Assembly (NCBI GenBank): GCA_023231475.1
Contig: JALJEE010001868.1
Span: 1 to 41,205, forward strand
DNA: 41,205 bases
Origin: Seison nebaliae
Lineage: Eukaryota > Rotifera > Pararotatoria > Seisonacea > Seisonidae
Direction: 5' to 3'
Of this stretch, positions 1 through 9,382 are shown piece by piece. The position numbers and the translations under genes were made by a program. Under the pieces are notes generated by a model, which saw only the letters and a list, made by a program, of their open reading frames with translations, did not search any database and was not told the DNA's origin. Numbering within the stretch: the first letter of the stretch is position 1; each line of letters opens with the position of its first letter.

Positions 1-29
1 ATAATATTTTACCACATTAGAATATATTA

Positions 30-124
30 TTAACCAATCAATTCGTTCATTTCTTCGCTCATCTGTCTCATTCTGCGCACGGTGGCGCTTGCAATTGTCG
101 ATCTGACGAATCTACGATTCATTT
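30..124 (-). CDS. Possible terminal coding exon, unidentified
   Basis: Reading the minus strand, a frame opens just after an AG at 126-125, meets an ATG at 122-120 and runs about 30 codons to a TAA at 30-32. The encoded tail is basic and ends RQMSEEMNELIG. The stretch is distinctly richer in G and C than the DNA around it, and its codons look protein-like. I do not recognise the family. It could be the last exon of a gene whose other exons were not found, or a short chance frame. No upstream partner with a matching phase was established. Confidence 0.25.
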
Positions 125-777
125 CTACGTTGAATAATAAGAAAATATGAAATTAATATTTGATTTTCAGATTGATTTAAAAAATGGAATAGATCTTTGC
201 GCTTTATACTGTATAAAGACGATTGTAGGACTTTTGGCAGTTGGTGCATTTGACAATCGAATTTTTTCAACTTTTTTTTAAATTTCATTTTCTATCAGAA
301 ATATTAAAGTTACCATATGGTATGTTACATACCATACATATGTTAAGTTTAATATATTTAGAAAGAGCACGAAATGCGCTACAATATAGTTATGTTTACT
401 TTTTATTTTATTCAAATCAGATTCAAAAATATATTGGCTAGATGATCATGGAACAAATTATTATTGATAATAAAAATTAAAGAACAAAATTACCTTGAAA
501 ATTATTAGATTTAACATATAAAAAATCACCATTATCAACTTGAGATTTTTTGTTTCCCATTTTGCCCTAATTCCCACATTGCCCCAATTGACAATCAATT
601 GATAATAAAATCTGTTTAATAAGGATAAATTAATTTCACCCTCCTTATTATTTAGGATAAATATTTATAATTAAATATTTAATTAAGTAGATAAGATGAA
701 TAAAGAAAAAGAATGAACTTCAAAAGTAATTAATCGAAATATTTCTGAAAAAATTTGAAACAGATTTAGTTCCTTCT
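125..777. other. AT-rich intergenic stretch
   Basis: Mostly A/T runs with short frames. The longest open frame here is a hydrophobic 66-residue reading at 241-441 (plus) with no recognisable domain and no sign of being real. Nothing else is supported. Confidence 0.5.
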
Positions 778-924
778 CTATTTCAACCTATCTTCCCTAT
801 CAAGAGCACTTATGTTCTCTATTGTCGATTTTCCTCCATTTCCGATTTTGTTGGCGAAGATGTATCTTTCTCTATTGGAGAAGATGGATGCTTCCAAATT
901 TCGTATTCCATCCTTCAATGACAT
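778..924 (-). CDS. Unresolved short open frame, possibly part of an exon
   Basis: An ATG at 924-922 opens a 48-codon minus-strand frame ending at the TAG at 778-780. The same frame stays open about 18 more codons upstream without a Met. It contains the glycine-rich stretch IFANKIGNGGKSTIEN, which superficially resembles a nucleotide-binding loop but is too short to assign. The region 812-1058 is also open in other frames on both strands, so this may only reflect a stop-poor, GC-richer patch. A consensus donor-like GTAAGT also reads on the minus strand in this patch. Function unknown, and reality of the gene is doubtful. Confidence 0.18.
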   Translation of the reverse strand: MSLKDGIRNLEASIFSNRERYIFANKIGNGGKSTIENISALDREDRLK

Positions 925-1160
925 CTTACCACTTACGTCTCCTTTATCGTTTCTTTTGTATATACTACACTCTTTCGAAGTCCACTCGGTTGTTTATAGC
1001 AAGAGAAGTGATAGATCACTTCTCCATCGATTACTTGCTTCCAGACAATTTTAAATGAGAATAATGATAACAACGAGAAACTATGATATTCCCAAGATGA
1101 TATTGCGAAAATTGTGAACAAGAAATTAAAAGTTAAGAAGAGAAATTTTCAGAAAAATAA

Positions 1161-1166
1161 TTTATT
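1161..1166 (-). terminator. Polyadenylation signal of GCN2
   Basis: AATAAA on the minus strand, about 50 bases beyond the GCN2 stop codon, in an AT-rich 3' flank. Confidence 0.5.
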
Positions 1167-1216
1167 AAAAAATAGAGAATGAAATAAATAAAATTGTTTG
1201 ACAAATAATACCAAAA

Positions 1217-4200
1217 TTATAAATCATCAAAATATTGTTGGACATTTGAATAATTGAAAAGTTCGGAAGTTTTTGTTATCCTCAGTTCCTTCATAAATTT
1301 CGTATAAAGTCGTTTCCTCTTCGATTCTTTCATATGAAACTGTTGTCGTTCATTTATCAAATAAGAGTTGTATTCATCGAAACATTTCTTCGAAATAAAA
1401 GTTATTTTGAAGGAGAATGAGGGATTGATGTCGGAACATTCGGAGTTTTGTGTCGAAATATAACGAGATCGTCGTCGATTATTTTTAGCTGATTGATTTC
1501 TGCGATTTCTTTTTCTATTACTAACATCGTCTCCACTCGTCATTGAATCATCAGGATTATCTTCGTAATTATTTTCATTCGATTCGAATTCATTTAATTC
1601 CACAATTATTACCGAACTCGATTGACGTGTGTTATGATGAAGATAATCAATTCTTTCATCGACATTTCCACCAAATTCTTTCAAAAGTATTGGACAAGCG
1701 AATTTTCTTTTGTTCTTGTATAAACTTTTCAATAATATCGACATGATCGATATCATCTCCTCAATTTTCCCCCCAATTTCCGATTTGTTCAATTGGAACA
1801 TTCGATCAGGAATCAAAGTCACAATGAAATAATCAAATCGTTTTTTCTTATTCCAATTCATTTCATTCATCCATCCACTACAATCTTTCCAATCCATACA
1901 TGAGGAGGAAATTAATTGATTGATATTCATTGTCAATCCAAAAGAATATAATCGATCAATATTCATTTCCTTCCCATAAACTAATGAGGACAAAGTGTAA
2001 TTCATCTGAATGAATATTTTTTTACAATGCAAATTAGGATGAAAGTTGAAGAATACAAACCAAAAACGAATAATCTCCTCCTTCAATCAATTTGGTACGT
2101 TGGACACCGATCTTACTCCGAATTGAAAATTGCAATCCCGAAAATGGTATATAATTATCGATCGGCCATAATCGATAATTAATGTCACATTTATTCATCT
2201 TCTTCTTCGTTGTCGTAAAGAAGAATTGCTTCCAAATTAACATAATGAACTTCACTCGACATATCTCCAATCTTAAGAGAAATTTTATCTGAAATAAATT
2301 CAAAAAAACATAATTACAATAAATTCTATTAAAATTGAGAAAGAAACGATTCTTGAGAAATATGTCAGTTTTACATTTTAACTAATCGAATCAATTGAGA
2401 TACTTCTGATTCGATCAGGCGCAAATAACGGTTATACAATTTAGGAAATTGATGTGAGATAAATTTCATAGAGCAAAAAAATTTATCCGTCTGTTCAGAA
2501 AATCAATTTCCAATAAACATTTCAGAAAAAAATTTCCAGAAAAAAATATGAGAAAAAAATTTTCAGAAAAATATTTCCAAAAAAAAATTAAAAAAAAAAG
2601 ATTTTAGGAAATTCCAACTTTTTTCTTATTTCCAATGAAATAGTTCGATGTGATATATTCAGAAAGTATGTCATGTAATTGATGGAGGGATTGGATGGAT
2701 TGATAATTTTTTGTCATTGTGAATAATTGTTGGAGAGAACGACGATTGACATTAATGAGATATTGATCGATGTCGACATATTTATCAGTGTTCCGATAGG
2801 TGTCTCTCAAAGATTGATTATGTTTCTGAATGATAACGAGTAGTTGATCATATTGTGATTTATCATCGAGAAGATTCTCTTTCTTTTGTTGGAGAGTTTG
2901 ATAGAATTTATAGAATAATCGAATTGCACTTACTGTGCGGAAACCGAATGAATAAAGAATAATTTGCACTAATTTCAAATTGGAGAATTCTAAAACATTC
3001 TCATTAACATCAGATAAAAGATTAAATATTTGATAAACGGTTTGAATCCATTGGAAGTCGACGGCGAGTTGATGGAGAAGTAATTGATCGGCAGTCAAAG
3101 AACGTTCCAATGTACTAATCCAATCGATATACAAATTGTATTTTCCATCTTCCTGATCAATGGCGAAGCGATGATAATTCAATTTACTCAATTGCCAATT
3201 ATCTGTTGGTAATTGAAAGACGGAGAGGAGATGTTTGGGAACATTGATTCGTTTCCTTCGTTCCATATCGAAGTAGATGATAGAAGAGATATATTGGACG
3301 AAGATGATTCTTCGATGGAAAATGACGAGAATTTGGTTACCAAATCGATTCATATAAATCGAATGATCATTCAAAAATCGTTCGAAGAAATATATGAAAA
3401 TTGTGTATTGAGTTAATACATCATATTTGGAGATTTTGTTTATTTCACTTTCATCTATTTCCTTCCCATTATCGAAGAGGAGAGATAATGAATAATTCAA
3501 TTGTTTCACAATATCCGTCATTAATGACGGAAGAATGATATTGGATTTCCGTACACGATTCCAATCCATCCATTTGATAATTTGATGGAAATATATTGGT
3601 TTAGGAATGAAGCATAAATCAGTCGTATGATATTGGAATATGTTGAAGGATTCGATGATGGAAAATAATTGGAATTGGAATAAGAAAATGGTGGACGAAT
3701 TGATATTTGATGATTTTTTTGAATTATCTCGAAGAAAGCGAATAATAAATGAAATGTTATTCAACTCTAGAAACATATCGTTACGAATTGATCGTTTCAA
3801 ATTCTCATCAACTTTCACACGTTCCAAAGCCTTCTCCAAAACCGCATCTAAATTTGGATTTGGTAAACCGTTTTCTGGTGATAATAATCCGTCAACGGAA
3901 CATCTTTCATTCAAATTATGTGATAACATCTCCCTTAAAATATCTCCTAATAATTTATCATATTTCTTCTCTTTCACATTCAACCAATTTAAATTGAAAT
4001 CATCTGGAAATTTGATTATTTCTTTCCTCAAATTTTTCAAAACCATAATCCGTTCAGAACCGGTAGAGAAGTTGTATAACATTTCAAATAACGTTATTCC
4101 GAAACTGTAGACGTCATTCAATGCACAAATTACTGGTGATGTCTCATTCAATTCCGGTGCCATATATAACGGTGTTCCAACTTGACCATTAGTAGTTACA

Positions 4201-7037
4201 TCAGATAATCCGGTTTTAATTGATGGAAATATTGATCGAGATGAATTGTCGAACATGGCTAAACCGAAATCACCCAATTTGGCATTGAGTCGTTTGTCAA
4301 TGAAAATGTTCGCCGGTTTCACGTCCCGATGAATGATTCCTTTATTATGGATGTGTTCCAAACCGAGAAGGATATCGCGAAAAATTTTAAAAATTAATGA
4401 CGAATTATTTTGGAACATATTTTTCTCAATCATCTCTTTCAACGTTCCCTTCTCACAATACTCCATTTGAATATATAAACCATAACGGATGGAAATTTCA
4501 TTCTCTGATTTCTTCTTTCCATCAATTTCCTCATTGGAATTCCCATCGGAATCATTCGATTGGAAATGGATCACATTCTTCAATGTCTCTGTATTCTCCC
4601 TTTTCTTCTTAAACGATAAATTCAAATCATTATTTTTATGATTGAGAAAAATTCCTGAAAATTCATCCGACAAAGATGTCGTCGATTCAATTTCTTGATA
4701 AGATTCAATTGATGAAAATTCCGAATCGGAATTTAAATTCAAATCATTCAAATTGTTTCGTTTCGTCATCCATGTTCCATGATATCTCACAATGTTCTCA
4801 TGTTGTAATTGAGAGAGCAATTTCACTTCTCGAGTAATTTTCTGGAAGAATTTCGGGAAACTTTTCCCTAATTTCCATATATCGATACTGATCACTTTAA
4901 TGGCATAAAATCGATCATCTATCCGATTTCTCACACGAATCACTTCACCAAAAGCACCTGATCCAATCGTTTCATCAATTTCGAACTCATTCTCCAATCG
5001 ATCATTCGTCACAATTCCATTCAAAACACTTTGATCAATACCATCATCGTCATCATTATTTTCTTCTTTTCTCATCGAAATATCATTCGAAATTTCATTC
5101 ATTGAATCTTTCTCATTTAATTTCTTCCAAAATAAATGATTTAAATCAATTTTTAAAAAATCTTCCACATTTCCAATTTTCTTCCAATTTCTCCTCGTCA
5201 ACATTTCCATCAAAATACCATCAATTTTCTCCTTCACTTTCAACACATCAACATCTACACTAACCGGTCGTCGACTTAACAGATAATGTATCAATGTTTC
5301 ATTTTCCAATTTCACCTCATTAATTCTATCGATATTATTCGATTTTTTTAAAAAAAAACGGAAAAAATTCAAAATTTTATTACTTCGAAATTCCGTTCCA
5401 TTTTCAGTTTGAATAATTTCCAACTTCTCCCAGCTGCGTAACAAATATTGACGTTTATCATTCGTTGATAATAATCGTTGGATTAGATGATACCAGGAGA
5501 ATTGGACGAATAATTCATTACCGGAAATTTTTTGATTATCATCAAAAAATAATTTTTCTGGAAATTGTTCCGAAAGATGGAAATTGAATTCTGACGAAAG
5601 ATTATTCCATGTTAATACCATCAGAACGTGATGAGTGTCATGAACTATCTGGAAGAGGTTGACCTCATCGATTTCTTCTTTCCATAATTTTTTTAAATTA
5701 ATTTCAAATTCCTCAATCGATTCCATCAAATCCGAATTATTTTTCAATAAATTCCTTTGTCGACGTTTCTTCTTCCGATTTTTCGATCGTTCCAATATTT
5801 CTTTTTTCGTCAATCGTATTTTCCCTAAAGCAATTCGATGACATTTCACCGGAAATCCGATTACTTCGGTAGCTCCGAAAATATTCGAATTCCATTTAAA
5901 TCGTTTCACATTTTTTCGATTCTCTTCAAATTCTCCTGAACATTTCCCATCATCTACATACAAATGGAAATATAATGAAGGAATCGTAGAAAGATCAGTT
6001 GTCATAATTTCTTCTCCATTTCCATCATCATTAAAATTTTTCATTAAATTTATTCGAATTTCTTCATTCTTTTCATATTTCATCAAACACGAATGACATT
6101 GATGAATATAAAATTTATTCGATTCATCAACATATTCGTAAGCGTTCACTATTATTGGTGAGATATAACTCATCGAACTGATTTGAATGTGAGAAAATAA
6201 ATTGATGATATTCTCAGAAATATTTCCTTCAAATTTCTCAATATGTGACGTGGAATGGAGAAAGGAGGAAACGTGTAAAATTTGAGAAACATCCAAATTG
6301 AAGAGATTCCATTGAATTTCCAATAAATTCGTCCGAGATTTTCCCAGAAAATATTCCAATCTCTTTTCATCAATTATCGATAATTTTGGTAAATTCAAAC
6401 GACAAAAATGGATCTAAACGGGACGGAAAATAAAATAAAATAAAAAAGTTAAATTAATTTTTAAAAAAATAAAATTTAACATTTTTCCATTCACAACATG
6501 ATTCGTTATTGTCACCTGATTCATTTCCATCAAATTTCTTCACACAATTCAACGTTTCTTTGATATTGAGATAAACTTGTTTCTGATGCTCTTGATATTG
6601 TGAGTGGTGACGAGAGTAATCAATTTGATCTTTCGTCTCTTCTAAATTAGAAAGGGAATTCTCTTCCAAATTCGACAATTGATTTTTGAATAATTCTTTC
6701 AAATTATGAATCATTAGACATAACTCTTCATGTTCCTCTTCGGATTGCTCATTCCAATCCTGAAGGAATTCTTTCTATTATCACTTAACTATGAATGAAA
6801 TAAGAAACTTCTGATCATCAGAATGAGAGAGAAATTCACGTTCTCCCATTTAACAATGGCGAACATGATGTTTGTTGTGTCGAATGCAATTCGTAAAGAC
6901 AATTTCGAATTCTTCTTCTTCTCATTCACATTCACTAATTTCAGATCAAATTTGGTGCAATCTTCCAACTCCACAACATTCGATATACAATCCTCATACA
7001 TCGCAAAAAGTTGCGTGTATTCCTCTTGGAAGTTCAT
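1217..7037 (-). CDS. EIF2AK4: eIF2-alpha kinase GCN2 (EIF2AK4), five exons
   Basis: GCN2 phosphorylates eIF2-alpha when uncharged tRNA accumulates. Inferred exons are 7037-6855, 6759-6481, 6413-2619, about 2288 (or 2271)-2061 and 2005-1217, giving about 1,750 residues (human 1,649). The ATG at 7037 follows an in-frame TAG. Domains in order: a weak N-terminal RWD-like segment without an obvious YPxxxP motif (about 1-110), a degenerate pseudokinase (about 270-520), and an active kinase (about 635-1000). The kinase has GSGAFGEV, AIKVI lysine, HRDVKPANIF, DFGLA and GTPLYMAPE, with the long N-lobe insert typical of this family. A diverged HisRS-like region follows (GG-Y-type motif IEGGDYSFL and a GLTMNINQL helix), then the C-terminal domain ending the gene. 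The 1217-2005 exon looks like a separate ORF but aligns with the end of human GCN2. Frame continuity near 2205 is unresolved (see findings). Confidence 0.88.
2289..2618 (-). other. GCN2 intron with A/T-rich degenerate repeats
   Basis: A 330-bp intron, the longest in this gene. The donor GTTGGA begins at 2618. Its first third holds several imperfect copies of a short purine/T motif like TTTCCAGAAAAAAAT between about 2505 and 2600. The acceptor TTTATTTCAG ends at 2289. A second AG (TTTCTCTTAAG, ending at 2272) lies 17 bases downstream and would set a different reading frame. Confidence 0.6.
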
Positions 7038-7649
7038 TCTCTATGACGATTCTCTTTTACACATTTATTTCTTTCTCATTCAGCCAACTCTTTCACATTA
7101 CCACGAGTTCACTCAAATTCCTCTTATTCATCTTCTCATTTTCACTCATTTCGATTAATTCGCTTATTTATTTTTTAAAAAATAAGCCTAACTTCATTGC
7201 TATATCAAAATATTTAAAGTAGGAAAATTTAATTTAAAAATTATTTTATTCAATTTCTAAAGATATTTTCAAATTTTCGAAATTTAATTCATTAATTATT
7301 TTATACTATTTCTAAATATTAAATATTAAAATTTAACAAATATTTGACGAATGAAAATTTTGGTATTATTCTAAAATAGAAGAATTTTGATAAAGAATTT
7401 AATTAATGGGGAAATGAAAGAGAAAGTGTTAAAGTAAATCATTAATTCAATGAAGGAGTTGTTGTCTATTGATATTGATTTAGATTAGAAATTAAATAGT
7501 TGAAATTTATTATAAATTAGTAATGATTATAATGATAACGAACGATGATGGTGCTGATATAAGTTTTTTGATGAGTATCAACATGCCATTTCTTTCTTTT
7601 TTTCGTGATCGAAATGAATTGTTTCATAATAATGACCGTTGATAATTAT
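7038..7649. other. Intergenic between GCN2 and eIF1
   Basis: AT-rich. It should hold the GCN2 promoter and the eIF1 3' end. A minus-strand AATAAA at 7506-7511, about 140 bases past the eIF1 stop, is a plausible polyadenylation signal. No gene or clear TATA element was found. Confidence 0.5.
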
Positions 7650-7979
7650 TCAGAATCCATGAACCTTTATTTTACTTTCATCGGCGAAGCTGTTGTCAAC
7701 CAGAAAATTTTTGACACGATTTCTCTGATCGCCTTGCATCTGGATCACTTCGCCATATTCCGCATGCTCAACAACCGTTCCATTACAGGCGAATAACCGT
7801 TTGAATTCACGAGTCAATTTCTTCTTGTCATATTTATCACTGAGACCTTGAACAGTTGTCAATGATTTTCTCCCGTTTCGTTGCTGAATTCGAATATGGA
7901 CCAGATCTGAATCATCAGTTGTATTGCCAATGGAAAATGGATCGTTGTTACCATCAAACAGAGAATCTTCACCAGGCAT
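7650..7979 (-). CDS. EIF1: Translation initiation factor eIF1 (SUI1 family)
   Basis: eIF1 binds the 40S ribosomal subunit near the P site and enforces accurate start-codon selection during scanning. The 109-residue frame matches eIF1 from about residue 28 to the end: VHIRIQQRNGRKSLTTVQGL, then the SUI1 core with FACNGTVVEH and EYGEVIQMQGDQR, and the invariant C-terminal VHGF. The acidic N-terminal tail is of normal eIF1 type and includes a DPF motif. The frame is open 14 codons further upstream but only from a TTG, so the ATG at 7979 is taken as the start. Length fits the family (human 113). It is a single coding exon as far as visible, read in the same direction as the neighbouring GCN2 gene but separated by about 600 bp. 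Confidence 0.96.
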   Translation of the reverse strand: MPGEDSLFDGNNDPFSIGNTTDDSDLVHIRIQQRNGRKSLTTVQGLSDKYDKKKLTREFKRLFACNGTVVEHAEYGEVIQMQGDQRNRVKNFLVDNSFADESKIKVHGF

Positions 7980-9382
7980 CGATATGTGGAATATTCCTTT
8001 TCGTTCGGAAAGTTCAATCAAAAGAAAACTATCTCTTACAAAAATAAAGTAGAAAGAAAATGAATTAAATTTATTTCGAAATGAGAAACGTCTATGACCG
8101 ACATATGTGGAACAATGGAAAAAAATTTCAAATTCGACTAATAAACACGAATCACGGAAACTTCGAATGCATTCCCGAATGAGGAAATGAACAGCAAATA
8201 GTCGTCTCGTGAACAGAAGAAAACGAAGTGGAACATATACGAAAAGGATAGACTGGTTGGCGATAAAAAATACATATTTCTCTCTTTCGTTCCTAATATG
8301 CCAAATTTATGTATGAATGTTATTTGTGTGAAACATTTCAACACAACTCTCAATCTTCTCAACGTCTCATCAAACTATCGATTATCTCACATTCTCCAAT
8401 TTAAAATTTTAGCTTAATCCAACTCGTGTTTGTTCAATAATTTTCATATTTATTATTCGAATGAAATTCATGTAATTAATTGAGAATCAATTAATAATTT
8501 ATTTCACAATTTCTGTATAATTCATTCTTGTATCCAATTTATTTTTACATTCATACTAATACTTAATCCAACATGTACATCATGTCTCATAAAGTAGGGA
8601 TCTGTGAAAAGAAAGGAGTGAGAAAAGCTTCAAAATTTAAAATTTCATTTCGTTTACTTCATATGAATATTAGATATGATTAGTCGTCTTTCATTAATTA
8701 TTCCCAATTTATCACATCAAAATTTTATCCATTCCAATCTACATGACAATTTTAGTAAGTAATTCCAATCAATTTTAAAAATTTATCTTTCCTTTAATTT
8801 TGGTTCTTAAATCAAACGAGTAAATTCCTAGTAAATGTTCATTATTAAAATCCTTCATGTTAATACTTCTCCACAATTTAAATAGTGTTATCAAATATTC
8901 CTGAAATTTTTATTGACGAGATATGGAGTTAATTTTTGAGGTTGTTGAGAAGTGAAATATCATTAAATTCAGAAATCGTCTAAAAAGAATCGATTGGAAC
9001 TTATTCTGTTTTTACCTTTTATATTTTGTTTCCATTTCCTTAACATCAATTCCATAACACAGAATGTAATTGGATTTTAGAAGGTGTCTGAAAGAGTAAG
9101 CTTGTAAATTAATTGTGAAAAGGTTTCGAAGAAATTCTTTTTTTTAATGATTAGATTAATTATTTTCCTGTAAAGATAACAGGAATAATAATTTTCTGTT
9201 ATTGTAAAACACATTGAAAGCTTATCAAATGATAGAATTAATATTAAAACTAGAACAATTATCTTTAATGTCATTTCAATCTTTCAACTTTTTTACTCTT
9301 TCTATTTCTCATTGTTTTCAAAAGTTATTTCGATTGATTATAAGGAAGAATGTGAAGTCTTTTAACATAGAGTGAGAGAGTG
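7980..9382. other. Divergent intergenic region, no gene seen
   Basis: About 1.4 kb between eIF1 (minus) and the 923-residue gene (plus). It is AT-rich with only short open frames such as 8138-8362 and 9077-9274 on the minus strand, which lack recognisable motifs. It should contain both 5' regions. No TATA box or initiator was convincing. Confidence 0.5.
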
